Notes: a model not told the origin generated them from the letters alone. 64,000 bases of DNA from Grifola frondosa (GCA_001683735.1 LUGG01000005.1:1240001-1304000); one strand, 5' to 3'; counted from the stretch's first letter, positions 1 to 12,567 are shown. Translations and numbers: made by a program.

Positions 1-383
1 AATCGTGGTTCCATTCTTTGGTTTCAGCTTTCACTAGTCTGATATGTTTTCTCAAGTTCAGGTCCCAATAACTTGCTTGCCAGTTCTGAAATTTTGACAG
101 TGCAACCTTTCAAGTTGCGCGGAAATAGTTGCATGATTACGGCACCATGATGTACATCCAAACGGAGGTGCGTTTGACCGCGAATTTGATGCTTATTTGC
201 ATTTCCACGAAGCGTAAATCTCGTGTGACGTGTGGGAAAAGAAGCACGTTCAAACAAGAACAACCTGGAACGGCATCACATCCGTTGAAAAAAGCCGACC
301 AGCGTGCCTGCCGACGTTAAGGACATCTTTCTCCTTTCATCCCCATCTTGCTGCTACAAGTTCCTCCCCCTGCTTAGCCCAAC
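1..383. other. Upstream region of the first gene
   Basis: No gene is recognised here. The short open frames overlap on both strands and have no domain or signal features. The last 150 bases become pyrimidine-rich just before the start codon at 384, as is common for fungal 5' untranslated regions. Confidence 0.4.
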
Positions 384-1297
384 ATGCGTTTTTCCTTCGC
401 TGCTCTTGCTTTGCTGCCCGCCGCTGTTGGTGAGTGAGGCATGTAATGTTGACATTCGTACATTTATCGTGCTTTCTTTTTCCCTAGGTGCCATCAGCAT
501 TACTGGGCCATCTCCCACCGCATTCTGGTAAGTTCGCGAAATTATTTGTACACTAACTTTTGAATGAACTTCTGGGGCATATCAGGGTGCAGAACACCAG
601 TAATACCATTAGCTGGACGTTTTCTCCAGGCGACCCGAACCCCATTGACATTGTCATTGTGAACGCGAACAACGCCACTCTCAACGGAGCCTTCTCTATT
701 GCCAATTCTGTCAACGTATCTCAGGCGGTGCGCGCTATTGTTTCTTCCGATGTACGACTTCTGATAATTCTGCCGACAGACTTTCACAGTGTGAGTAAAT
801 ACTCATACTATCTGTTTTTCCACATTTGGTGTATAGGCAACCAAATTGGCTGCGCCATATGTGAAATTTAGTATAGTGCCGTGCGAAAGAAGTTTGTTAC
901 TGACTGGTTGTGTACTTCAGGACCAATGTCACCCTGAATCCCGGCGATAACTATGCTGTTGAATTTGTGAGCCCCACGAATCACAGCCAGGTCTTCGCCA
1001 CCAGTCAGAATTTCACCGTCATGCCTCCCGGCAGTGAGTTATATATTTGTGTTCTGGTCGAGTGGCTGTCTCACCTATCTTTGCACGATAGCTGCAGCTG
1101 CGACCACGTCATCCGCAGCTTCTGGTGCTACTGGGACGTCGAGTGGGTCGAGTGCAACAAGCACTTCTCCTACTTCCAGTGGCAGTGCTCCCTCTCCTAG
1201 CGGTTCCAGCGCTGCTCTCCGCTCTTTCGGGAGCGAGGGAGTGCTCGGACTTGTCGTGGCCTGCGGGATTGCCTCGCTTTCCGCGCTTCTTCTCTGA
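384..1297 (+). CDS. Secreted GPI-anchored Ser/Thr-rich protein, Kre9/Knh-type
   Basis: Probable cell-surface protein of unknown role. The start at 384 gives a clean signal peptide (MRFSFAALALLPAAVG). Exons after introns at about 430-487 and 529-585 encode an Ig-like Kre9/Knh1 N-terminal domain: the stretches VQNTSNTISWTFSPG and NPGDNYAVEFVSPTNHSQVF are typical of the family. The C-terminal part is a Ser/Thr/Gly-rich stalk followed by a short hydrophobic tail (GVLGLVVACGIASLSALLL), as in GPI-anchored proteins. The splice between about 725 and 920 could not be resolved, because no donor keeps the frame into NPGDNYAVEF. A base may be missing or the intron may be non-obvious. Kre9/Knh1 act in beta-1,6-glucan assembly in yeast, but most basidiomycete members are uncharacterised, so no enzymatic role is claimed. 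Confidence 0.8.
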
Positions 1298-1916
1298 GCA
1301 TTCACTGAAAACCTCGCGTCATGACGCTATAGGTGCTACATGCGTGCTCCTGCCACCTGCCCTGAAATACCCTCTCCACCCCCCTTGTGCAGCATTCTTG
1401 ATACCTGGTTTGAGGCCGATCTTCTGAACGATCGCGTGTATCACTTTCATTAAATCTTCCACTCTTTTGCCTCGTCTTTCTACTGGGTCGTGTAATTCTG
1501 CGGTGTTTACCTCTTTAGTCGCCTTCTGCCATTTGTAGCACCTTTTCAATGTTGTGATCGCTACTAGTGTATGTCTCATTTGTACATACACACCCTTGTT
1601 GAACTTTGATAAGTTGTTGCAAACTTTGCCATGAGAATTTTCATATCCGAGGACCGTCCGTCATTACATGCAACACCTTTATAGCGGGCAACTGTCAACG
1701 TGTACACTGGGAAGTTGGACACGAACGTCTGAATTTAGCTTCGAAGTTTGTATGAAATGTTGCCCAACTTGTAAGGTCACGACCCTTGGAGGGAAAGCGT
1801 TTACCCGCTGAAGAGGTTCCCGCAGGTTTGGTGCGATCACCTTCCACCGCGCGTACCCATCCCTCGGGCAAGCTGACAACCGACACAAGGAGATTGGCCG
1901 TCTATGGGTTCCCACC
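1298..1916. other. Intergenic region between wall protein and F-box gene
   Basis: Holds the 3' end of the upstream gene and the promoter of the next one. No coding region, RNA gene or clear repeat was seen. Confidence 0.4.
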
Positions 1917-4298
1917 ATGTCTCCCTCCCCCGCTCGACTCATGACGAGCCAGAATACGCAGGACGAGCTCACGGCGACGGTCTTCGGGGCGGTCGATTCG
2001 CTATCGCAGGAACGCAAAGCGAGTTTGCTTCTCGAGACGGCCGTTGCGCTCATCGAGGCAGGACGGTGAGTTGAGTAGCTCTCTGCCTGTCTCCGTAGCT
2101 AATGTGAAGACGTGGGGCCAGATATGGGGATGAAGTCGAAAATTATCTGGAGGTGTACCTGCGCACGCCTGGTTTACCCAAGAAAGATATCGCCAGGGCG
2201 CTATTAGCTCGCGGAAATGCGAGAAAAGCTTTAGGAGAGAAGCTCCTCGCCAAAGCACAACAAGGTAAGTTTCGAATCAATGTTGTATGCGGAATACTGT
2301 AAGTCCGAGTGGCGTTTGGTGTGCGCATGGCCCATGGGCGAGTTGCGGACATGGTGCTCATGTGGCTCAAGTCTCACTATCCGACTTCCATCACACTCAG
2401 CCGAATTTGATTTGATTTCACGGAATTGAGAAAATAGTTGCAATGCAGGCCTCCTCATGCATCATATATAGATTTCCAAGCGGTTGCGAAGTTGGACCCA
2501 TCCAATCGTGATCTGCAAGCTTACTTGCGTCGAAGCAATACGGTCAGTTGTTGCCGCAAACGTTTTCTTCATTCGGGTTGGGTACTGTGTTCGCACGAGC
2601 TGCGAATCGCACCCGCACGAGTGAAATCCGCATAATCGAAGCTGACAATATTGTAGATTCACTTTGTCGATGAACCTGCGTCTCAACGTGCCCCACCCGA
2701 AATCTGGGAACGGATCGCACACTTCATCCCTCGATACCATCTCCGTGCATGGTTCTTTGTCTCTGCTTTTCACAGAGACATCGCAGTCCGACTGATTTTC
2801 CGCACAATCGACTTGTACTTCGGAGAGGATCAAAAAATCTGAGTCGTGGGCTCGATATATTCGACAGGGTAAAAGCTGATCCCGTTTCGCAAGTCGCATC
2901 AAAACATTGCGGTTACATTGGGCGTACGAAGAGGGCGATTTGCTCGACCTGATGACGAGTACGTTCGCGCACCGGTGGAATGCATCGACCATCTGATTCT
3001 GTTTAGGGATGTTTCAGTCAGCATTGCCTGCATTCAAGGCTCTCCGTGAATTCGAGTGGATCGGCTACCCTGAATTCAGAGCAGAAATGGTGCAGGCCGT
3101 ATTGGAAAGCCATCCAAATCTGCATATGCTCGGGCTCATCGGCTGGCACTTCGACGCAGTCGGCGTTGTACGTTGTCTCTAGCATGAGCTCGATGATTGA
3201 GGACCTGACAAATAGTTTACAGTCCGCCTTTCACAACCTGCGCAAGTTTGTGCTGCGCGCGGAGGACGATGACGGATTCGCGGACATGGGCGAGGTGCGC
3301 ACGGTACTGGACCAAAACCAGGCGACGCTGCGACACCTCACGCTTGGGGCGTACTTGCAGCGGAACCATTCTTGGGACAGCGCATTCCAATCGACGACGA
3401 TCCGAAATCTGACGCACCTTGACCTTGTCGATACCCGCATATCGCATGTTGTCCTCGCGCGCATTGCGCACGCACACAGCCTGCAGAGCCTTACGCTGCA
3501 CGGCACGCTCGAGGAGCCGTGTTCTGCGAGTGTCGTATTCGGGAGCGACCACGTCATCGATGGGATGCACACATTCCTCCCGCATCTAGAAGAATTCCGC
3601 TTTGTTATGGTCGGGCATGACGATGACTTGGGCCTATTCCATTCGGTGACGCAGTTTCTGCGTCAACGCCCGAAGCTGAGGCGGCTCGATCTCGGCAATT
3701 GCCCCTGGGAGCTCATTCACGGCGTGTTGTCTGATCTGACAAGTCTGCGCGTGTTGCGAGTGCGCATCGCGAACCTGAACGAAGCGACTCTGGATGCGCT
3801 ACTCAAGGCGATCCCAAGAGAAATGGTAGCAATTCACCTTACTACCGTTGTATCCGACAAGCCACTGGTGCGTTGTTGTTCACCTTCCAATAGACACGAG
3901 GCATGTTGATTTGCTGTCTGCAGAACGAATATTCCTCCGGCTTTGGCATATTCCCTTCATTATCGATGTTGCACCTGCACACTCATTCCAAGCGGAGACC
4001 ACAGCCCAACCTGCTATCCGACAAGGACTTTCAGGTTCAGACAGATATTTGGTCATCCAGCGCACGAAGCATCGCTTTCGCGCTTCCCGCACTCGACTTC
4101 GTGGGCTGGCATGGAGAGCATTACATCGTCGTGCGCACAACAGCAGGTGAGGGCCAGCAGAAGATCGAGCTCAAGGAGCTCCCTGCACGACGGCGGCTCG
4201 ACTGTGGGAAGGGCGTCGATTTGGGAACGGACGATGCTGTCTGGATGGAGAGGAAGGACGTGCCGATGGATTACGAGATGCCGGGATTGGAAACATGA
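1917..4298 (+). CDS. F-box protein with helical N-terminal domain and LRR-like C-terminal part
   Basis: Predicted substrate adaptor of an SCF ubiquitin ligase (family inference). From ATG 1917 the first exons encode a TPR-like helical segment (LLLETAVALIEAGRYGDEVE..., ARALLARGNARKAL), then an F-box (APPEIWERIAHFIPRYHLRAW), then a long leucine-rich region with repeated LxxLxLxxTRI-type units. Introns end at about 2123, 2472 and 2657. Further introns lie at 2958-3006, 3169-3222 (phase 0) and 3868-3923. Two breaks lie close together: an A run at 2832-2837 and a T run at 2885-2887 each need one more base to keep LYFGEDQ, NLSRGLDIFDRV and SRIKTLRLHWAYEEGD in one frame. Either both are consensus errors or the gene is recently dead. 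The rest of the protein is well preserved to the stop at 4298. Confidence 0.75.
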
Positions 4299-4704
4299 GG
4301 CCGACGTCCTCCTGGAGAGCTGCTTTTTTTGAGTTCTATGTCAATGCCATGTTTAGCCTGAAATCATAGACTAATACCACTTTGAATCACATTGATACCC
4401 CCTGGCCGACACCCTGACAAGTCATATCGATGGGTCGGATCGTGCCGTTGTTCATCAGTAACGTTCGTTTCGTTATGACATCATTATCTCACAGATTGGA
4501 CGCACTCGACATGGAGAGAACTCGAATTGCGAGGGGATCCATCTAATTGACTTCCAGCACTGGAGATGATAACGATCCCGTCATATGATGAAAAGCACAT
4601 CCTCCACTGTCTTACAAGGGACCGAATTCTGTTATCGCTGAAGCCGCAATGTAGCAAACATACCGAATCGCTTGCCTACTCACTCTACCCTGTAGAGAAT
4701 TAAC
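4299..4704. other. Intergenic region upstream of the ADH remnant
   Basis: No gene is recognised. It contains the 3' flank of the F-box gene and presumably the old promoter of the decayed dehydrogenase. Confidence 0.35.
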
Positions 4705-5340
4705 ATGATGACTATCCCGACGACGACTCGCGACTCGTATGGCCCCCTGCCGAAGGTACACTTTTCAATGATTCTGATACAAATGTTGCTGAGCCCTTTC
4801 ATGCTAAACCAGGTGCACGGTTTTCACGACCTAACCCTCCAAGAAGCCATTATTCGTCCCCTGAAGTCTTCTGAGGTTCTCATTAAAGTGCATGCAGTGT
4901 CTCTTCAGGTCTGTTGATTGCCACTGTTCGCTCATGAGAGTACTGTAGATTTAATGTACGGAATACATCATAGAATATCGCGACCTAATCGTCGCGAAAA
5001 ACTAGTATCCGCGTGGCCCTCATCCCTGGTTCAGACATGGCGGGTAAGATTCTGGCTATCTCAAGAGCTGGAAGTCAGCCGTCGCGTCTGCGCGAACTTC
5101 GCGATTGACCATTCGTATCATGGCGATATCACCGAGGAGATCAAACACTCGGGTTTGGGCACTCCAATCGATGGGGTCTTGAATTGACGGAGTACAAGAT
5201 CCTCCATGCTCATGTAGGTGTCTTTTACCGTTTTATTAAATTTTGCGTTCAAATGGATTGGCATTGTGATAGTACCTCGTCGGTATTCCCGAGCACTTCT
5301 CTTATGAAGAAACTTCCACTTCGTCGTAGGAGTGACTTTT
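4705..5340 (+). pseudogene. Decayed zinc-type alcohol dehydrogenase / quinone oxidoreductase
   Basis: The N-terminal part of a medium-chain dehydrogenase is visible but scattered over frames. VHGFHDLTLQEAIIRPLKSS followed by EVLIKVHAVSLQ is the usual GroES-like N-terminal strand pattern. Further on, VCANFAIDH, EEIKHSGLGTPIDGVL and ELTEYKILHAH correspond to the family segments that normally read VGDRVCANF, GAPIDGVLTEY and LPAHSLVRIPEHLSYEEAATL. Stops and frame changes separate these pieces. The NAD(P)-binding half is missing: after about 5340 no Rossmann-fold glycine motif (GxGxxG) was seen. Unlike the single-base breaks elsewhere in this window, the damage here is dense and the gene is truncated, so it is called a true pseudogene. 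Confidence 0.7.
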
Positions 5341-5545
5341 CCTAATGATTTACGAGCGACGTCATGGTACTATACAAACTCAAGAACATTACAATATATC
5401 ATTACAATTTGTACGGTGGAGAATATAGACGCATGAAGAATAAACAAAGGATGAAGAAGAAAGAAGAGGTCATTCACATCTCCGGCTAGCACCTTACACA
5501 AACAACACCATGACAGTTATGACAGCTCGAATGATTAGTCGCAGG

Positions 5546-7377
5546 TCATGCGACGATAATCTGTTTTTCCTTCTTGAAGGTTTCCACAATGTCATTGGGT
5601 ATGCCCAACAAATCGGCCACCACTTGGGTCGGCATCAACGCCAGCCTAGTGAGTCAGGTGATTCAGTCTCCGAATAAGATTGGTGCTTATCGAACTGCTT
5701 TACCACTGCGTTGCGCTGAAGTCAACATATTTGCTAGCCTTGAAGAGCTCCAAGAATATCAAGGGCTCAGTGGGAGACGTGTTCTTCATGTAGTGTCCGT
5801 AGGACGTGGGGAACACCGCGGTATCTCCCGGCTATACAGACAATTTCAGATGAGCCGAGCGCCGATCATTTGATGGGCTGTTCGTACCTGGAAATCAAAG
5901 GTCCTTGATGAACTTGATCCAGCGAAGGCAGTGGCACGGCCCGTACCACTGATGATATACAGCCACTCTGTTCATCTGTGAGTCGGCGGAGATGCATCGA
6001 ATGGTGGGTATCAACATACCATCGTTGGTATGCCAGTGTAACTCTCGCATACCGTTAGGCTCAATATAGACGAGCGCACTCGCAATCAGCGACGAAACAC
6101 CAAAGTTCGTCACTGAGTCCTGGATCTTCACCCATCCTCCTGGGGCCACCTTCTTCTCTTGGTCTGACAGGTGGAACACATACGGACTCGGCACGGTTCC
6201 CAGGGGATCCTGAATTGCCTGATCCTGCGCGTGACCGAAGGGTGGCGGGGGAACGGTGCTCTCGAGGATGTACGGATCCTTTTGCGGGATGTTCGCAAGC
6301 ACGCTCACGTTCACGCCAAAATTCTGCACCACGATCTCGAGAGGGGTACGCGCGAGCCAGTCTGATAGCATGAAGGTCGTCCCGGTGGCGTCGAAGTTTC
6401 CATCAGAGAAGATGAGGAGAATTTCAAGGCCCTCATCGAGCGCTTGGATGGAGTGTGGTACATCGGGAGGGAAGCTGAGGAACGCAATGTCATCTATAAA
6501 TTGAGGAATTATGGAAAAGCAATGGACGCACTAGTAGATGTCAGGATCGGTGCCATTTGTCGGACCGTGGATGTCCGCGATATAACTTCTGCCGCTGTCA
6601 TCAATGGCAGATATTCTGCCTGTGCCATTGAGAATGTAGCCCCATTCCGCGACACGATGCCAGTGACTTCGGGAAGAAACGTCAGCTCGCTAGTATGGTA
6701 GGAAAGCGGTGACTTACAGTTCGCGGTATGCATTAGGCGCGAGACGAAGCTCCGCCGCCGCAATATCCTTGGCTACGGGAAATCAGTAATCTCATGATAG
6801 TTCGCGTATCGCAGGGACCTACATGGTGGGAGATCTGTTATGGCTTGTTCACGTACCCAGCCCCCCTAGATTCAGTATCCCATGAACATCAACATCCAAG
6901 AAAATGCTTATTAAACTCACCTTAAGTAGCCGAGTGTGGGACAAGGACATACTCCACTTCAAGTTGGGGACCGTTCCTGATGAAGCAGGTGTCTAGCTAC
7001 AATTTCGGCGGAAGCACATGCGAGCGTCACTACTCACCGGCATCAGTTGTCGGAGCAGCGACGTTGTCGGGGTTTTGGGCATCGATCTCATGATTACTGT
7101 TAGACAAGAAGGTCGCCCCGGCGTCACCGCGAATAGGCTCAGGATCCTGTCCATCGAAATTAGCTATCTGGCCCACGTCCGGTGGTGTGATGGAGTCGCG
7201 CTTGAGCATGACTTCCATAGGTCGCAGATGGCGAGTCTGTACACCTGCCGCCTCGCGGCGACCGAGGGTCAGAGGCCGAAGCGAAGAATCTCGTCCTGCC
7301 AGGACCTCTCTGACTTGCTCATCGTGGATAGGAGAGGCGCGAACAAGTCCTGCAATGGCAAATGGCAGCAGGGACAT
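5546..7377 (-). CDS. Oxalate decarboxylase (bicupin), secreted
   Basis: Converts oxalate to formate and CO2 with Mn as cofactor. Wood-decay fungi use it to limit oxalate and acidity. ATG 7377 starts a signal peptide (MSLLPFAIAGLVRA), followed by the usual N-terminal extension and two cupin domains. Cupin 1 has ELHWHRVAEWGYI and a downstream PHSIQALDEGLE. Cupin 2 has MRELHWHTND joined by a phase-1 intron to EWLYIISGTGRATAF, then SYGHYMKNT. Each therefore carries the three His and one Glu expected as metal ligands. At least seven introns were traced. Those near the C-terminus restore ATQWLALMPTQVV and DIVETFKKEKQIIVA before the stop at 5546. All splices are in frame and no break was found. A TATA box lies upstream. 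Confidence 0.9.
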
Positions 7378-7466
7378 AGAGCAAGGATAGGCTGGCAAGC
7401 ATTTCCGAATCTTGAGCGGAACGGGAGAGTAGGAGCTACTGGTCGATATCTCCGTCCTCGAGGACC

Positions 7467-7481
7467 CTTTTATAAGATTGG
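7467..7481 (-). promoter_or_regulatory. TATA box and CCAAT motif of the oxalate decarboxylase gene
   Basis: On the minus strand, CCAAT (7477-7481) is followed closely by TATAAAAG (7467-7474), about 90 bases before the start codon at 7377. Strong TATA boxes are common at highly inducible fungal genes. The assignment is by position and motif only. Confidence 0.55.
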
Positions 7482-8809
7482 AGCCCCGGAAGCATTGCTG
7501 TATGTACCTGATGAAGGATTACACTGCTGTGAGTTACAAGAACCGAATATTCGGACGCCGCGATACACGGATAATCAGGAACAATATCTGACAGACCCAT
7601 GATCCTGCTTTCAAAAGCACATGAGGATAATGTTATGGCAGTGTGCAAGTGTACAGAAATTCCATCTGGGCGCAGTGTCACAGCTGCTGAGCGTGCATCA
7701 CCGTTTTACGCATCTTGACAAGAGCAAACACTGAAACACGAGCGCTATGTACTGAATGAGCCACAGTGTCGATTACGGTTAACCTCTCACCAAGCATATG
7801 TAAGGATGACAGTGGAATACATCTCCTATTTCCGGTACAGAAGAGATAGCATCAGGTACCGTCGGCATCTACTTCAGATGTACCCAGAGGACTCGGTTAG
7901 ATTACATCAGTGGCGACGAATCCAATGCCGTCCTTTATAATGAGTTGACAGAAATACATATGAACACAGCTCAGTGTAACACATGGACCTGTTGATGTGC
8001 ACAGACACAAGCATCGGTGCCGCTGACATGTGGCCTTGGACTTCGTACCGCTTGCGCCAGAAATGATTCTACATGTCAAGATAGAGAATTATCGGCATTC
8101 AACGCGTTCTGTGGCATGGGTCCTTAGTAGAATACATGGCCTACGATTGGTGAGCCTCAGGGGAGATCAGGCTGGCTAAGATAGATAGTCGCCCAACCCT
8201 GGGAAGTATTCACAGTCAGGTTACACAATGATTGATGCATTGGAACATAAGACATCGGACCTGAAGCTGAAGCGGGAGAGATGCGTTTCAAACAACTGGA
8301 CAGCTCGCAGGTTCGACGTTCCCATAGATCGATCCGGCCGAGACGCTCAGCATGTTGTTCAACGTTCAAGAATCAATGACTTCTTGAAGCTTAGCTTGGG
8401 TGCGCCACACATATGTGTTCTGCGATGTCTGTGGTGGCATTTCATACAGGATGTGCATATACTCTGTGAGAAGATTCAACCGCTTTCAGCGACCAGTTTG
8501 CAACGGAAATGTAGAACTTAGCTGAATTTGATTTTACTCCGATTGGGGATAAAAACAGTTTCAGGCTAGTCGCATGGATCAAGACTGGGATCAAGAAAAC
8601 AACGCCCCACGCCCGCCAGCTAAAAGTCTACTTGTAAGTTGCAGAGATGTAAAATTCAAACGAGACAAATATAGTCGGCCATAGATTATGCTCGATGAAT
8701 CAAGATCGATAAGAGCCGGCCCTAAGGCTGGTGCACGTGCAGCTAGGCGATTTTTTATCGACCATCGGTGTTCGTCGACATCGTTCTTCATAGCTTGATA
8801 GTCATCAAA
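7482..8809. other. Long divergent promoter region
   Basis: About 1.3 kb between the divergent oxalate decarboxylase (-) and eEF1B-gamma (+) genes. No coding region with recognisable domains was seen, and the short open frames on both strands look random. It presumably carries both promoters. Confidence 0.4.
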
Positions 8810-10448
8810 ATGTCCTCTATCGGCACTCTTTACACAACCCCTCAGCAGCCGACAGGCAAGCGCGTGAGCTGCACTATAGTTTCTGTGTATGTCATGCATT
8901 GATGAAAATGTGTTAGATTCGAGCTGTCGCGGCGTTCGGCGGGCTCAAGATTGATCTGCCCGAGCACTACACTCACTTCGAGGACAATAAAAAGCCTGAG
9001 TTCCTTGCCAAATTCCCTCACGGCAAGATCCCTGCTTTGGATGCGGCAGACGGCTTCAAATTGTTTGAATCGACTGCCATCGCGCGTTATGGTGAGTGTC
9101 GCGGTGCAATCTGACATGAAAAGGCTAGCGAAAGGATGAGAAATTATAATATCAGTTATCCCTGTCTTAATGTTCATGTCGAGGATTTTGAGTTGCCTGA
9201 TCCGCTTAGCCTTGTCCGTTCGTTTGCGACAATATTCTGACGTTCTGCCTCAGTCGCCGCGCTCGCCCCAAACTCCACACTACTTGGCTCTAACCTTAAG
9301 GAGGCCGCTCTGATCGACCAGTGGGTCTCCTTCGCCGACAACGAAATTGGCTCCCACACTCAGTTCATCTTCCAATTGTGCAAAGGCGCGATCACCCCCT
9401 ATGCTAAGCCCGTGAGTTCTCTTCTTCACGCTTTGTGTGACCACTAATGTCTCGTAGATCCACACTACTCTTGCCGAGCGTCAGCTCCGCTCGCTCAAGA
9501 CCGTTGAGCAGCACCTTTCCACCCGTACTTTCCTCGTGACCGAGCGCATCACTCTCGCGGATATCACCCTCGCCTCCGTCCTCCAGCGTTCGTTCTCAGT
9601 CACTATCGACGCTGCGCTGCGCGCGCAACTTCCTAACCTCGTCCGCCACTACGAGACGATCGTGAACCAGCCCTCCATTAAGGCGGTGTTTGGTGAGACG
9701 GAGTTCTGCGAGAAGCCGCTTCAGTTCGTGCCCCCTCCTAAGGAGAAGAAAGAGCCGAAGCCCGCCGCCGCGCCCGCTCCCAAAGCGGAGAAGAAGCCTA
9801 AGGCGAAGGAAGAGGATGATGAAGAGGACGACAACCTCGTGCCTGAGGAGCCGAAGGCGAAGAACCCCCTTGACTCGCTCCCGAAGTCCTCGTTCAACCT
9901 CGAGGACTGGAAGCGGGCGTACTCCAACAAGGATACGCGGGGTGCTGACGGCTCGCTCGAGTGGTTCTACAAGAAGTGCGTCGTTGTGTCGTACTTTTAC
10001 CCTGAGTCTAAGTTGTGCCTGTAGCTTCGACCCGGAGGGCTTCTCCATTTGGCGCGTGGACTTCAAGTACAACAATGAGCTGACGCAGACATTTATGTCG
10101 TCGAACCAGATCGGCGGATTCTTCAACCGACTGGAGGCGTCGCGCAAGTACCTATTCGGGTCGATGGGTGTGCTCGGCCAGACGAATGACTCGATCATTA
10201 GCGGTGCGCTTATCCTGCGCGGACAGGATGTCAAGCCTGTCGTCGACGTCGCGCCGGACTGGGAGTCGTACGAGTACCAGCGCATCGACCTCAACAATGC
10301 CGCGCAGAAGGCATTCTTCGAGGGCGCGCTGGCATGGGACCTCGATATCGATGGCAAGAAGTGGGTGGACGGGAAGAACGTAAGCTTTGGTTTAACTGCA
10401 TTCTATCCATGCGCGTGCTAATGGCGCCTCTTCTCTTAGTTCAAATAA
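8810..10448 (+). CDS. EEF1G: Translation elongation factor eEF1B gamma subunit
   Basis: Gamma subunit of the eEF1B guanine-nucleotide exchange complex that recharges eEF1A in the cytosol. It starts at ATG 8810 (MSSIGTLYTTPQQPTGKR), with intron 1 at 8864-8916. The first ~215 residues form a GST-like fold: FPHGKIPALD and ESTAIARYVA in the thioredoxin half, AERQLRSLKTVEQHL and LVTERITLADITLASVL in the helical half. A Lys/Glu/Pro-rich acidic linker follows (PPPKEKKEPKPAAAP to EEDDEEDDN). The C-terminal conserved EF1G domain comes last (NPLDSLPKSSFNLEDWKRAY ... SLEWFYKK, FDPEGFSIWRVDFKYN, YLFGSMGVLG, PDWESYEYQRID). The last intron leaves a three-codon final exon (FK plus stop) ending at 10448. All frames are consistent. 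It is a single-copy housekeeping-type gene. Confidence 0.95.
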
Positions 10449-11103
10449 ATCACCTTTCTTGTCGATGTCATTTAGTTTGTGTGATGTATCAATGTCTTGT
10501 GCTTGTCTCTTTACACATCATCGCGGATCTGTTGTGTTGTTGCAGTATCATGAAAATGCAAAAAGAATTAGATATGGTTTTTCGTTACCGCGAATCGCGA
10601 AGAGTGGATGAGATATAGAAAGTCTGAATATAAAGGCGAGAGGTGTGTGATTATCATCTAACCCGTTCGCGAAGTTCTCGCTATCGGACCACGGCCACAT
10701 ATAAAGGAACCAAACAGCCCTTAATTGGTTGCCATATATCTCTTCAAGCTTGCCTTTGATCAGGGCTACTATTTTGCATCCCATTAAATATCATTTGTGA
10801 GTCCTTTCCTGACTCGGGATGGCCCAGCGAAGTTACCCATATTTGGCAACTGGGCTTTCTGACGCGATCACGTGGAGAAACCATCGTCTCCAAGGATAAG
10901 TGTGGGGACCGGCAATGCCCCTTCAAAATGTGTCCATCTTATGTAATCCATATTCGATCGTTAACACGCGTTTAAGCGCCCAAAAACGCGTCTTGCAACG
11001 GCAAATGACATTTTACTGTATTCTGGCGGCAGCTCTTTTCCTTGTATCATACATATAGACTACTTTGGATACTCCCATGAAAATGCAACTATCTTTCGAA
11101 AAT
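10449..11103. other. Intergenic region after eEF1B-gamma
   Basis: Holds the 3' flanks of two convergent coding regions. No gene, RNA or repeat was recognised. Confidence 0.4.
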
Positions 11104-12567
11104 CTAGTCTTCCTGTTCGCTATCAAACCCTGCTTCACATTCAGAGTCAGCAGCATCCTCAGCGTCACCAGCGGAAGTTTGGACGTGAGTAGGAGGATCT
11201 GGTCGGGCATTATGGTGCTCGACAGCTTCTCTAAGTGCATTTAGTTTCACCGCTTTGAGCCGTAGGTCCCTCTTCATCGGAATTTTCTTGACCTTGCCCG
11301 TGTCAAACTGCCGGTGCCAATCAAGCTGAAGGTCAATTTCTGCCACCGTGATTGTATCCATAGTCAGGCGAGAAACATCCAGAATCACGGTGAGTGCATT
11401 TAGCTTTGCACGCTTTGCATCACTCTTCTCCTCTTTAGCTTTATCTTTCTTGCGCTTTTCTCCTACCACCCTGTTGTCCTCTTCGTGTTGCTCCCGGCGC
11501 TGGCTTTTCTCAAGGCCACTGCTGTCAATAAAGCGCGCTCTCTCTCGCAGAAACTGATGGTCTATGGGCTTCAGTGTCTTGATATACTCACGGGTTTTGT
11601 TTGTTTTGTAGATTACTCTTGCGTTGTACTGGTGAATTGTCATGCTCGGAGCTTGCCTGAGACCTACACGGAATGATCCCAAGCCACCCTCGTTATCATC
11701 GTTCGTACTCTTCATCCATGCTTCATTGCGCTGATCTTCTGTTAGCTGAGAAATAGTGCCTCCCGGAGCAAATTCGACCGTAAATCGCTCCCATGTTTCC
11801 AAGGCACCTTCGAAAAAGGCAACGAGAACTCCTTGCAGATGTGGCAATGCTGATCGCAGGCGTTGCACGGCATAGAATGCATCAGGACGCTCCCAAAGTT
11901 TCCCGTCAAGGGAGCCAAGTTCATACGAAGCATCGGGGGCCAACAGAAGGCTTGGTTTCTCGATAACACGAGAACAGTGTGCCTTAAGCTTGTCGTGAAG
12001 CGGGCCAAGGTCAAGATGGTTTCCAGAGCCAGATTCGGGCCCTCGTACACAACGCATGTACGGATGACTGATGGACTGTGAATACAAGACAAGGACACAG
12101 AGCTCCGTGAGCGTCGGTATGTCTTTTAATGCTTTATAGACATTTTCCTCCATGTGATTGAACCTCCGGCTATCCTTTTTGTCACGCACCATCTCCAGAA
12201 ATTCCATATACAGTGGGAGATGAACTAGTAGTTCTGCGGCGGCTTCACAATGTGATTGGTAACGTGTATTACTTGTGTCCGGGAAGCGCACCATTGCACC
12301 GACCGTGCTGGATGCTTCAAAAAATATTCGAAGCGTGTCTTGCTGACCTTTTTTATCATCTTTATGATGAAAAATCGCGCCTGCCAGACTTGTTGTCTTC
12401 ACAGCCCCTCCAACAGATACCTCCTCGGCTCTCGACTGTGCAGCTGATGAACCTCCAAATGCTGCGGCCGCTGCATTGTCACGGTTCATCAACTTGATTG
12501 GACCTGTCAGACCAGCTGCTTCCCAAAAGGTAACCATTTTCGTATTCCCTCCTTTGACTGAGTTCAA
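11104..12567 (-). pseudogene. 5'-truncated repeat-family ORF (mobile-element-associated protein)
   Basis: An uninterrupted 487-codon frame without introns. Its segments DKKGQQDTLRIFFEAS, RFPDTSNTRYQSHCEAAAEL, LYMEFLEMVRDKK, FNHMEENVYKALKDIPTLTE and SISHPYMRCVRGPE belong to a protein type that, as I recall it, is present in many copies in agaricomycete genomes and sits with mobile DNA. The C-terminal 120 residues are Lys/Glu-rich coiled coil (QRREQHEEDNRVVGEKRKKD). There is no ATG at the 5' end: the frame opens at a TTG codon (LNSVKGGN), and a stop lies eight codons upstream. The normal N-terminal half is therefore absent. The loss point falls next to a perfect hairpin (12577-12609). A transposase-type origin is likely but no catalytic motif is visible. 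Confidence 0.5.

Noticed and set aside
2832..2887. Programmed ribosomal frameshifting in the first F-box gene
   Set aside because: Two shifts within 60 bases at different short homopolymers, without a slippery heptamer plus pseudoknot, fit missing bases better. Unrelated genes in the window show the same pattern.
9596..10357. 253-codon open frame on the minus strand
   Set aside because: It is the mirror of the eEF1B-gamma exons, created by that gene's biased codon use. It spans a spliced intron of the real gene and has no domain.
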